Positions 10,770 through 21,494 of a DNA stretch of 43,633 nt are shown here, piece by piece. Numbering within the stretch: the first letter of the stretch is position 1; each line of letters starts with the position of its first letter. The notes beneath the pieces were generated by a model that saw nothing but the letters and a program-made list of their open reading frames with translations, made no database searches and was not told the origin of the DNA. Source of the DNA: Diplocarpon mali (Eukaryota; Ascomycota; Leotiomycetes; Helotiales; Drepanopezizaceae); assembly GCA_024741835.1 (NCBI GenBank), contig JAENRP010000359.1, forward strand, positions 1 to 43,633. The letters run 5' to 3'. The position numbers were made by a program, and so were the translations under genes.

Positions 10770-12021
10770 TCTTTAGCTTAAGGCAGTCTATTATATAATA
10801 ACTAAGGGCTCTGCAGTTATAGTAGAGATTAGACAACGGCTTTAGGCTAGCAGACCTTTTTTAATAGGCCGCTAGCAAGGGGGAATGAGTGCAGGGAGCT
10901 AAGGAGGTAGCTATAGTAGTAGGTCTTTATAACTCCCTTTTTAATATACTAAGGACGCGGTCCTTTAAGAGAGAGAATGTGATAGTAGGAGCGACTTATC
11001 AAGCGTTATAGGCCTCTTCTTACTTAATATTATAGGCCTTGCGGTCCGCAATAGCTAAGAACTTATCTAAAGTAATATAATTATTATTTATTTTATACTT
11101 TTTTACTCAAAGGTCGTTATTTAAGGCTAAGGAGACCTTTTTATAAATATTATTAAATTAATAAAATTAATCGATCTTTTTAACTATAGTAAGGGTGATA
11201 AACTTAGATCGGAACTTATTATATAATAATAAACCTATAATTAGCCTACTATATTTAAGCTTAATAGATTAAATATAGTTATAATTAAAGAACCTTTAAT
11301 CTAAGACCTTAAGGACATTAGTAGCATATATAAATTCATTAGTAAAGATAGGATCTATATATTATAAAATTAGGTTTTAAGCTTCATTTATTATATATTT
11401 AAAATAAGCAATAATCTAGTCCTCTTTTAAAGTGAAGTTGCTTAAGTACTTTTAAATAAATACCTTTATAGCTATCTTTTAAGCGTTATAGGTAATTTTG
11501 CCTTAGTAATTGCTAAAATAGGTTTAAAGGTACTTAATTCGATAGGGGTCGATAGCTAAGACTAAAGGTCGGATAATCAAAAGGTAGTAGTCTAAAGGAG
11601 GCAGTAAGTCGGCGGTAAAGGACTAAGTGTTCTAAGGGCTAGCACTTAAGGAAGAAGGGGCAGTAGTATTATTTTAAAAAGCGATAGCTATAGCAGCGCT
11701 AATAAGGTTTGCAATTTCGGCCTGCTAAGCAGCTGAAAAGAGAAGGGCTAATATAATAAGGGTAGATATTATTAGAGAAAGTATATCTTCTTCCTTAACT
11801 TCAATCGATAGTAATAGGGTATTTCGAGAATCTACTTATAGGCTAGGCCTAAGAGTAAAATCTATATTAAGGGAGGTAGCTTCTTAAGTAGGCTTAGGAA
11901 AGGGAATATCTCTAGGACTAGGGTTGGTAGTAAGGCCTATAGAACTAGTAGCAGTAAGGCCTGGTAGTAGAGGTGCGGTTAACCTTTTACTTCTCCTAAG
12001 TAGTATAAGATTAGAGGTCAT
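10770..12021 (-). pseudogene. Gypsy Gag, interrupted
   Basis: Minus-strand frame from ATG 12019-12021 (MTSNLILLRRSKR...) to a CCHC knuckle remnant near 10775-10825. Between lie about 400 codons with an AxxALxxAIxxRKAYN-like alpha-helical Gag region and many TAG/TAA codons at expected glutamine positions. One palindrome copy (11834-11856) is read in this frame as TLRPSL-stop-V. Gag packages the element RNA; no functional product is possible here. Confidence 0.75.
11834..11856. repeat. Palindrome family: copy in gypsy Gag
   Basis: ACTTATAGGCT, A, GGCCTAAGAGT. On the minus strand read DFTLRPSL-stop-VDS in the Gag frame. RIP has altered both arms. Confidence 0.75.
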
Positions 12022-12399
12022 AAGTACTAACTCTTTCTATATTATCTAGTTTAGTTTAAAAGGACTTAATGCTAAATAGTAACCTATTCAAAAGGGGGAA
12101 GATTAGTATAAGCGGAGCTATATACGTTTTTAAAGCCTTTTAATAGAGTATATATTAAAGTATCGTAGGTTTATAGATCTTAAGAGAGAAGGTTTTACTT
12201 TAGGATTACGTCTCTTTATTAATTAGGAGTTATAATAAGGTTATATAAGGAGGGGTATAGTGCAAATCTAAGGAAGTAGGGTCTAAAGCTTATTACTTTA
12301 CTAAAGTTGACTTAGTCTTAAATAGTATAGTATAACCTACTAAGGCTGACTAAGTCTTTATATATATATATAGGTATAGGTCCCTTAGTTTATACTCGA

Positions 12400-12625
12400 G
12401 TGTTTCGAAAGAAGGAGTAAGGAGCTTTAAAGAGGTAAGGAGCTTCGAAGAGTATAAGGAGAGTTATCGACAAGTATAGGTCGACGGGGAGTATAAAGAA
12501 GGTCGATGACTTATTTGCAAAGAGGGTTTTTCGAAGAGTCGAGTTGTATTTAGGGGTTTCGAAGGAGTAAGAGGCTTTAAAGAGTAAAGGAGAGTTATCG
12601 ATAAGTATAGGTCGATATAGTATAG
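12400..12625. repeat. Degenerate direct repeats in the gypsy leader
   Basis: Two related blocks, near 12404-12510 and 12557-12620. Each contains GTTTCGAA, GGAGTAAG, AGCTTTAAAGAG or GGCTTTAAAGAG, then AGGAGAGTTATCGA-AAGTATAGGTCGA. They lie between the LTR and the Gag start of the gypsy element. No coding signal. Confidence 0.6.
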
Positions 12626-12992
12626 AATGTTTATAAGGGAGGGAGAGAGTTGAAAAGAGAAAAGTTATTATACTACTTTAGGCAGTAGCTTATGCTAGTA
12701 AAGCGAGGGTATAGTGAATAATTTTTTTTCGAATTGAAATTAAAGGTAAATCTCCGTTTGTAAAATAGAATGCGTAAGGGGTCGAAAAAATGAGCTAATC
12801 TTATATTCGAAGGTTATTATTCAGCTTTCTTTAAAAACTAGATTAGTAGGATCTAGGCGCTATATATAAGTTGCTTAAGGCAGTTTATAGTAGGAGAATT
12901 AAGATCGAGTTGCTTAAGGCAGTTCGAAGTGACGATTCTAAAGGGGGTAGATATTAAGCTTCTTAGCAAAGGTTAAGTAGATCTTTTCTTAT

Positions 12993-13243
12993 ATTACAAC
13001 TAGCTTTAGAGCGTACAGTAGGGCGAGAATCGAACGCTGACTGTATTACCTTAAGAGGTACGCTATATAATTGAGAAGAAAAGATGAAGAAGAAGAGAGA
13101 GTCTTTAATAGAGCTCTTCCAAAATAAGTACAGGTGCTTTACTAGCGTGCACGTGATCTAGCTACCTTGCTACCTTAGCGTGCACCTGACTTCGATATGT
13201 GATATAACCGTTCACGTGATATGCACGTGATGCGGCCGTAACA
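12993..13243 (-). repeat. 5' LTR of the gypsy element
   Basis: On the minus strand it starts TGTTACGGCCGCATC at 13243 and ends GTAATA at 12993. This restores the TGTTAC/GTAACA terminal inverted repeat usual for fungal gypsy LTRs if the last C became T by RIP. A TATA-like AATTATATAGCG lies near 13062-13073. Several GCACGTGAT/CACGTGAT E-box-like motifs occur at 13145-13235. This part is far less AT-rich than the rest. The other LTR is not in the window. Confidence 0.65.
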
Positions 13244-13544
13244 GAGCACCTCTAGGAATACTACTACCTCCTCCCCTAACTCACCCTATCCTTATTATAA
13301 GCAACTAAAGCTATACCATAAGGCAGAAGATTGCTTTGCAATTAACAAATCGAAAAGAGAGGCTTAGGAGAAGGATTTAAAGAAGAAGTACGTATTCCAT
13401 TACCTTAAAGGCAAAGACAATAAGTCCTTACTATTATTATCAAAAGGCAAAAAGCCTTTTAAGAAGATTCAAAAGGAAGATAAAGAGTCAGATAATAACC
13501 TCTTTAAGTATACTATACTATTACTAACCCTAGGGCCAATTCTC

Positions 13545-13621
13545 ACTCGCAAGCCGGGCCTAGGACTTAATTTAGACTCCTCCTTAAGGCCAATTTCCAC
13601 TCGCAGGCTAGGCCTAGGACT
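13545..13621. repeat. Palindrome family: two 23 bp copies (13545-13567, 13599-13621)
   Basis: ACTCGCAAGCC or ACTCGCAGGCT, one base, GGCCTAGGACT. Same sites as the 5425/5479 pair of copia-A. Read TRKPGLGL and TRRLGLGL. The last arm ends GGACT instead of GGAGT in both, a change shared by the pair. Confidence 0.82.
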
Positions 13622-15011
13622 TAGTTCTTCTACCTCCTACTTCTTATTAAAATTGAAGAATCGTTAGCTATATAATATAAGTACTAGTAAGCATATTTCT
13701 AATAATCTTTCTAAGTTTACTTCCTATACTACTTAAGATAATCTACCCTCTTTAAGTATAGTTAATAGATCTATTCAATCTCTTAGCATTAGCATTTGCA
13801 AAGTCAATGCACTTAAATCTAATAGAAAGGTATATATTCTTAAGTTAATTAATACTCTCTATATACTTCAATCACCTATCTACTTATACTTAAGTAGTAA
13901 ACTTAATAAAATCAAAGACTTCTATTGAAATAGCAAGCTATTCCTATCTAATAAGAAGGAAATTTGCACTATCGATAATAATATATATATTAATAAGGAA
14001 TAGTCTTTTACTAATTCCTCTAGTTACGTAAGTGGATATGCTCTCTTAGCTACTATTAAAAATAGACCTCTTAATATTAAGCTCTAGTACCGTCGATTAA
14101 GCCACGCTAGCTTATAAACGGTTAGAAAGACCTAATCTGCTATTACTAATATATAGATTAAGGAGATAAAATCAAGGAAGATGCGAATTTGCACTCCTTA
14201 TAAGAAAGGCAGACCTCTTTAATATATTAATAAATGTTTAGCTTGCCCTTGACCTATAAAGGCACTTAATAAGCTATATATCGATATGGTTTATCTAAAG
14301 CCAATTGGCCTTAATAGTTATAAATACGCCTCTATCTTCACTTGCTTAATTATAATAGTTAAATGGGAATAGACCTATATAAACAAATCTAATGCCTTTA
14401 AGGCAAATAAGAAGATGATCAGCCTTTTATAAACTTAGTATAATCACATAATTAAGCAGTAAAGAACTAATAAAGGCAAGGAGTACTCTCTTATATAGAT
14501 GCGAATACTTATAGAAAACCTTAGTATAATTTTAAAAGAATCTACTTTATATACGCTAGAATAAGATAGCAGATTAGAACGATCAATTCGTATACTAATA
14601 GAAAAGTTGCAAATAGCTATAATTAATTAAAATATCCCCTCCTTTCTTTAGCCTTACCTCCTTCTTTCGGTAATATATATTACCAATCTTACTGCCTTTA
14701 ATATTTTAAGTGGCAAGACTTTATATAAGGTCTTTTAGGATAATATCGAGCCTAATAAACCTTATACTCCCTTAATTAAGCATCTTTAAGTACTAGGCTA
14801 TCGCATTTATATACTAATTAAGAAAGAAAGGCGAACTTAAAGCAATAAACTCGCTTTAAGAGCAAAGGTAAGTACTCTTATTAGATTTGATAGTAGAAGT
14901 ATTTATTAAATCTATATACTATTGCAAATAGGTGAAAAGATTATTCGATCATCTTATATTCGATTTAATAAAGACGGCCTAATTATAAAGCTGCAATTAA
15001 AGGGTGATTTC

Positions 15012-15133
15012 ACTCCTAAGCCGGGACCGCAAGTCAATTTTGACTCTTATGATTTTACTCCTAGGCCAGGACCGCAAGTCAATTCTAACTCTTATAATAA
15101 TAATGATTTTACTCCTAAGCTAGGACTAGGAGT
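15012..15133. repeat. Palindrome family: three 23 bp copies (15012-15034, 15057-15079, 15111-15133)
   Basis: Read TPKPGPQV, TPRPGPQV and TPKLGLGV in a 98-codon open stretch of copia-B. Spacing is 45 and 54 bp against 48 and 48 bp in copia-A, so linkers differ by whole codons (-3, +6). Confidence 0.85.
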
Positions 15134-16929
15134 CAATTCTGATTTAGGAAAAGCTAAGCTTCTAACTTTAAAAAAGAAAGGAAGACCTCTTAATTCAAAG
15201 AATAAGGCTTACCCTTAGCCTTTTAAGAAGAGAGCTACTCGCTCAACTTATGCTTTTAGATTCAAGGCTAATAACTCTAATAATAAGGAAGCCTATTTAA
15301 GCGCCTTTTATATAGCCTTACTCGACTCTCTTTACCTAAATGACTTGAAAACAGTCGAATAAGCCCTCTCTTGCGCTAATGCTAATAAATAGTAATCTGC
15401 GATTAACTTTAAGTATAATTCCCTTGCTTATAAGAATATATAAGTAGTAGTAAAACGCTTAAAACTCTTTAAAGATAATAGAGTACTTAGATTAAGACTT
15501 ATCTTTAAAATTAAAAGAGACTAAAATAGGGAAATCTCCTAATAGAAGGTCAAATTCGTTATATAAGGCTATATGCAATAATAAGGTCGAGATTATAATT
15601 AAACCTTTGCTAGCGTTTATAAATCTATTATTTAAAAGATTGCAATTGCGCTTATAGCTCTTTACAACTTTAAGCTAGATCAGTTCGATATTAAAATAGC
15701 TTTCCTTAATTTAAAAGCTAACTCTAACATTTATATTAAGTTACCTCCTAGATATACTTAAAATAAGGTTGTTCTTTTATCTTAAGACTACTATCTTAAG
15801 CTTCTTAAAGCCTTATATAGCTTAAAGCAATCTCTATAACTATAGTAAGAAAAGCTATAGTTTAAGCTATAAAAGCTCGATTTTCAACCTTTTAATATTA
15901 ATAATTGCATATATATCAACCGCGCCTCTTAGATTCTTATTATTACCTATATTAACAACTTCCTTATAATAGTAAAGAAGGGTAATATATATAATAAGTT
16001 CAAAAGAGATCTTCGCAACCTCTTTAAGATTATAAGTAGCGAATCGGCTAACTACTTCTTAAGAGTATATATAGTTAGAGATTAATAAAATAGAATAATC
16101 TTACTTTATTAAAATGCCTATATTAATAAGGTTTTTAAACGTTTTTATATAATTAATTGTAAGAGCGTATTAATGCCTTTTACTAATAGTTATAAAGTTT
16201 ATATAATTAAATTTAAAGGCCAAGCCACTCTATAAGAAGTAAAACTATATTAAAAGATCTATAGTTCTCTATAGTACCTTACGCACTATATGTATTAGGA
16301 TATACTATACTACTGCTCTATTCTTAGCAAATTCCTTACTAACCCTTTACTATAATATATAGCAGCTTTAAAACGAGTTTTATAATATTTGTAAAGAACG
16401 CGATTCTATTATACTACCTTTAGAAGTAAAACAACTGACCTAAAGCTTTAGAAATTGTATAGCTACTGCGATTCTAATTAAGTAGGTAATAGAAGAAGTA
16501 GAGCCTCCTATTCTAAAGCCGTCTTCTTCCTTAATAATAGCATAATTACCGCCTCTTTTAAGCGATAAACTATTATCGCTCTCTTATCTATTAAAGTAAA
16601 GTATATTACTATATGCAAATTCGCATAAGAGGCCTTTTAAATACGCTAGGTACTTAAGGAAATAGGCTATACTAGCGATAATGCTACTAAAGTCGAGATG
16701 ATTTGCAATAATTAAGGAGCCCTTTATCTTATTGAAAACCCCGAATATCATTAGAGAATAAAGTATATTAATATTAAGTTCTATTATATTCGGCAAGAGC
16801 TTCGGAAAGGCCATTTGGACCTTTAGTATACAAATACTAAAGACAACGCCGCCGATAGACTTATTAAGAGCTTAAATAGCTCTAACTACGCCGCTTTTAT
16901 CAAATTGTTAAATATAAAGGTTTTGCACC

Positions 16930-17004
16930 TCTATTATAAGGTGATTTTTTTTTACACTTCTATTAAAGGGTGATTTTTTTTACTCCTAGGCCGGGCCTGC
17001 GAGT
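16930..17004 (+). repeat. Palindrome (16982-17004) with two GGTGATTTTTTTT units, copia-B 3' end
   Basis: ACTCCTAGGCC, G, GGCCTGCGAGT: a near-perfect copy. It is preceded by two GGTGATTT(T)n units against three in copia-A, so the number of leader units varies between copies. Confidence 0.78.
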
Positions 17005-17164
17005 TGATTTTAACTTACTAAAGGGTGGATTTCGCGCTAGCGAACTCTACTCTATTTCCAATATCTGCAGGTTTATTTTTCATACGAAATTATAAATTAT
17101 AACAAAAGTCATAATATTATATATATTACTAGCGAGTACCTTTAAAGGTCTCCCTAGAGGGGTG

Positions 17165-17411
17165 TATTGCAGGTATACCTATTACATATTTATCATATGA
17201 TCTGTTATATAATATATTATATATATAATATGTTATATAACTTACTATATGACTTAGCGCCTTTACTAAGAAGGCCGCTTACCTTAAATAGCTCTTAGTT
17301 AAAGAGCTCTTATGAATCAAGACACCTAACATCGTCGTTTGCACCTCATACTTCTTCGTGCCCTCTTCTAGTTTACTATCAAGTTCACTATCAGAGAACC
17401 TCCTTGCTACA
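17165..17411 (+). repeat. 3' LTR of copia-B
   Basis: 247 bp homolog of the copia-A LTR, from TATTGCAGG (TG start RIPped to TA) to GCTACA at 17411. It carries a replaced stretch near 17257-17285 (CGCCTTTACTAAGAAGGCCGC) and lacks a few bases before ACACCTAAC. The RIP block ends here: sequence to the right is not retrotransposon. Confidence 0.88.
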
Positions 17412-20400
17412 GTATGCAAGTAAAGATCGAAAGTAATAGGTATTTGTAAAAGAGGTAGTAAAGTAAAGAGGAAAGTTTTTCATTTCGACATTTTCGAAAG
17501 TTCTAGCTTTATTCGACTTAGGGTTCGATTATTTAATGATCGAAAGGACTTAATCTTAGCTTTGCAGACTCTCAAAAAGTCTGCAGGTTTATAAGAGATG
17601 CCGTGTATAGGTATTAAGTCGTCGTCTACTAGTAAATTAGGGTTATTTTTATTATTTTATTTTACGTATAGTGAATCATGCATCGGAAGTTCTCTAACTG
17701 TTCAGCTCTTGGTATTTGTAATTGTCTTTGGTGTTTTACAGTAAACTTGATTATAAAGTACAATGTATGTCTTTCCATCTACTGTAACCGAGATAGTAAA
17801 AATTGGGATTACGTACTATGCCACGCCCCCTGATTAATATATTAAATTTGCGGCGGCGACATTTAAAATGTGGGAAGATAGTACCCATAGTATGTGAAGT
17901 AGACTTCTAAGCTATAGAGCATAGATCAATAACTGGTCTAACCATATCTGCAGTTCTGACTAGCGTATTTATAGAAACCTTTATTTCGTACAATGGAGGT
18001 AGAGGGTGGCGCACATTAAATTGATTAAATAAACACCCTAGAAGACTACCTCGAAGGGCTCCACCTCAGTCCCACTTCTGCTTCAGTTTTCATACGTTTT
18101 GGAGGGGGGGCCTGTTCTTTGTATCCACCCTATCAAGTAGATCTGATTCCTAGCCTCTCCTCCCTTGTCGAACTCTGCACCAAGTATTTTTAGTACAAGC
18201 ACAAGGGACCTGAGCCGTGACAGGAATCCACTGAATTCTGAATTATAGCCATCTGGAAGGATACCAAAGCGAGCCAACCACTATAAACTTGAGCTTGAAG
18301 ACATATAGGCGTTGAAGCGCTGTCTAAAGATTTTTTCTCCCTGAGAATAGTAATTTAGTTTCTGGCTTTTCAGCTTTTGACATTTATTCTTTAAGATAAC
18401 ATTTTGTTGCAGGCCACACAAACACTAGTCACACCATTCACAAATATAATTATTTAACCTTGCAAAGGCACTTTGAACCAGCCTTGAATTACACGCTGAT
18501 AGTGTAGAGGGCTGAAAACATCAGAATCGTGTGATTGGACATCATGAGACGAGCATAAATCGATCAAGGGATAAAAACGTAGTCTATAGTGTACATTAGA
18601 GCACAAGAAACCCAATAAGCAACCTATATACCTCTCGACTTGGGTCTTGTTCCCAACTCTTCCCTGAGGCTTACCCAATTGTGGTGCGCCTCCTCTTGTT
18701 TTAGTTGTTTGGAGAGCCCTTCTTTTGTTTTGTTTCCCCCCTCGTTTTATTCAATGGGATGTTTATGCTGCCTGCGTCGAAGTAATTTTCGAAAGAAAGT
18801 CTTCTTCTCCGGTAGGAGTACCTCCATTATCAACGTGCTTTGTGATCCCCCGTCCTCGAAACAAATAACAAGTCAAATCCAGCCCTATGAGAATCAAGAG
18901 TTTTGACAAGAGAAGAGATGCTCATCTGCTATAGTATGTTACAGTGCCATGTCTCTGCCAGCCCCGTGGCTTCGCGTAGACCGGTCACGTCTATATTAGA
19001 AAAAATTCTTCCGCTGTCTCTTGATATGGAGGAAAAACCTTTCTAATCATAGGTGGGTGACTTATTTACACTAGCGGCGAAGAGATCGCCAACAACGCTT
19101 CTGGGTATCCAATGCGTCTATTGATCAAACTGGGACGTTGATGAAGTTCGATGTCCGCCTGAAATAGCTTCAAATACAAGTGACATCAATACATTCTACA
19201 CTTGAGCACCCCAACGGCACCTCTTTTGAATTAAATCAATTCGCAAGAGCGCTTAGATGAATCTATTTTCAGGTTTGGGAAATTAATTTATTTTGGGTTT
19301 CTTTCAAGCGAATAGCAGAGTTTTCGACTGAAACCTAGCAATTACTCCGAAGCAGAAAATCCGAATCAATTAATCCTTAATGTTGAAATAGCTGAGAATT
19401 TTATTTCAAATATTCAGAATTTATTCATAACACGGAGCGTGTTGCCTCGCTACGTAGAACTCGCAGGTGTGGAGCAACAGGTTTTTTTTTTCTTCAAATA
19501 ATCCTACAAGTCTATATCTTTTGAATGACTTGCTATATTGAGGCTCATATCTTGTGAATTGTTCATAGATCTAATTATTATTGATTTAAGAACTGACGAT
19601 TTTCGTAAGTTAAACAATTTTTCAAAATACAGATTATAACAACATTGTTGAAACAGAATCAAGTACACCTCACTTTCTAACCTAGCTTTCTCGTCATCTT
19701 TTCCTACGGCCCAGCTATTGACATATATGATATATGCAAGTCCAGGAATCCGAGATAAGAGAAGATTATGAAATATGATCAGGAAGTAAGGAAGAGTCAC
19801 ATAGCAGGACAAGAACGGTAGGGAGGCAGCGGCAAGGACTCGAGACAGTAGGCGATAACGACTAGAGGATGTTGATAATAAGGAATTCAATTACTTAAAA
19901 AGCATGTGAAAAGAATGACTTTTTCGACTCAATTCAATCTTTTTAACAGGGCAATGACGACTTAACAACTGTCCGCGGTATCCCCTCAGAACTTGCAGAT
20001 TCTCTTCTATAATACGTCACTTGTACAGAATTACTTTACTGTGTAAGGGAGTTTGCAAAGCCGAGATCAAGCTATGGTAAATATAAGGAAGGCTGTATTA
20101 CAGCTCTACTGTTAAAAATACACCAAAACCCCTTGATCATACCTCGAAAACGGATACAAGAGATTAAGAAATAATAAGATAAATAGAATATAGTAGCTAA
20201 TGACGACCTAATTGGATTTTAATATCTATTGTCTACTAGTAAATAGAACGCTGGTTACTTCAAGTACGAACCTCTTCGACCTCTTTTGAAATACTCGATT
20301 CTTAGCAACCTATCATTATTCTATTCTTTATAGCCGTCTTGTTATTAGGAGGGCACGGCTTTTCGGACTACCAAGCTTATAGCTTCACGCCCTTTGCGAT

Positions 20401-21494
20401 ATCTGAACGCTAAGGAGTACCTACTTATATAAGCTAACTCTTAACCTTATAGCTATAATAATATTATAATACAACTTTTACTTTACGTACGCGCTAAGCT
20501 ATAATTTCGGCAATACAAGAAGGATACTAAGGCAAGAGAAGATTAAAGGTATAAAGCAATATTAACGCTAGGCTAGCGAAGTACAGCTATATCTACGGGT
20601 TTTAATTCAATAGTCCTCGCTGTAACAAGCATGCAAGTAACCAGAGTGATCTAGTTATTGAAAGATCATAGAAGGAAACTTTACAAGATACCCCCTGAGC
20701 TTATGCCAAATATGCCCTGCTAAGCTGTGTTCTGCTAATAGTAGTTTTCTATAAGGTAATTTTAGTAAATCAACATACTCTCTAATGGATAGATATCCTA
20801 AGCTCTTGGATGAACATAAGTTCTATAGTGCTATTTAGTTTTCCCATAATAGAGAACGTTATACGAAAAAATTGGTTGAATACTGTTAAATACACCATGC
20901 ATAAAGTGATTAAGTCATGATAAATTCAAATTAAAAAGAAAATATAAGGTGATATTAAACCGTGATATTAACCAGAGTACATATTAGTGGCCGTCAAGTG
21001 GGTATCGCTAATACGTAACATCAACCAAACCAAGCCCTTGTCATTTTCCAGACATTTCTACATACCCTAAATCTTGACTCTGGACTATACAGCACGTACT
21101 AAAATTTAGCTTTTGCTTCAAACCAAGCAGGGGGCACTTAGCAACTCGGGGATAGAGCCTTACTATACTCTATACACCCCGTAAAAGTATATATTTAAAC
21201 TTCAGTTAGGGGGGATCGTGATATACATCTCGTTTATCTAATACAAACAGACATTCCCCCGCACCTATTATTAGGAGCTAGCTTGATGATGGGCTGCCTC
21301 GGCGCCAAGGGGTCTGTACCTGCAACACAACACCGAAGACATGGAATCGTCCATTTACATGGTTTTGTATTTTGTCCACTAGCAATCCCGTCCAAGTATA
21401 TAGAGGGGACCTCACGCCTCATCATGGTACAGCAATCCAATTCATATTCATTACTTCATACATTCTTTTTAGCCGGTCTACTGTCTCACTCAAA
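17412..21494. other. Gene-poor transition zone, no supported gene
   Basis: Composition rises from AT-rich to average. 20180-20620 is a second AT-rich, CpA-poor patch that looks like an old RIPped fragment of unknown origin. Frames at 18083-18277 (-), 18454-18678 (-) and 19504-19890 (-) show no recognisable domain, no signal peptide pattern and no codon bias, so I do not call them genes. A 50-codon frame at 18754-18906 is listed separately. Confidence 0.5.
18754..18906 (+). CDS. Possible small ORF with MGCLCC N-terminus
   Basis: 50 codons from a real ATG in context TTCAATGG. The product begins MGCLCCLRRS, the pattern of N-myristoylation on Gly2 with palmitoylation on the next cysteines, then a basic stretch NFRKK and a polar tail. 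No family is recognised. No intron signals are needed. It may be chance: the zone is gene-poor and a short motif is weak evidence. Confidence 0.18.
   Translation: MGCLCCLRRSNFRKKVFFSGRSTSIINVLCDPPSSKQITSQIQPYENQEF

Larger units (their letters stand above)
9330..13243 (-). mobile_element. Ty3/gypsy element, 5' portion (LTR, leader, Gag, protease, start of RT)
   Basis: Minus-strand continuation of 1990-3730. From right to left: 5' LTR 12993-13243; about 970 bp leader; Gag from ATG at 12019-12021; a zinc-knuckle remnant reading YYNCRALSYYIIDC (about 10775-10825; first Cys and His altered by RIP); the protease region; and the N-terminal RT stretch GFIKASSSS...ILFIRKANSSLYLY (9335-9425), which resembles the gypsy GFIRPS...PVLFV(K)K.DG.LR pattern. 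The RT frame carries straight on at 3725 when copia-A plus one TTAAT is removed, which proves that the two parts were one element. Confidence 0.88.
13260..16900 (+). pseudogene. Copia-B gag-pol remnant
   Basis: Same domain order as copia-A: zinc-knuckle-like stretch (about 13290-13345, keeps YHKAEDC with the His that copia-A lost), pre-integrase (about 14080-14200), integrase core (about 14270-14800), spacer with three palindromes (15012-15133), RT (about 15540-16170), RNase H (about 16480-16900). Glutamine and tryptophan codons are widely TAA/TAG. The two copies retain different intact codons, so each shows what RIP removed in the other. Confidence 0.85.
13244..17411 (+). mobile_element. Copia-B: 5'-truncated copy of the copia-A family, RIP-degraded
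   Basis: Aligned along its whole length with copia-A from about 5121 to 9329. Its first bases GAGCACCTCT match copia-A GAGTACCTCT (5121-5130), and the base before them is the end of the gypsy LTR. So the left part was separated by the gypsy insertion, not lost by incomplete reverse transcription. It carries the Gag end, integrase, RT (YVDD box decayed to YINNFLI near 15947-15962), RNase H and one 3' LTR. Differences from copia-A are mostly transitions. Confidence 0.9.

Noticed and set aside
13015..13085. tRNA gene on the minus strand near the gypsy LTR
   Set aside because: It has a T-loop-like TTCGATT and a CTCTTAA resembling a Lys anticodon loop, but T-stem, anticodon stem and acceptor stem do not pair and the length does not fit.
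19504..19890. 128-codon minus-strand ORF as a gene
   Set aside because: No domain, and composition of a random AT-rich frame. The hydrophobic N-terminus is not followed by any conserved-looking part.
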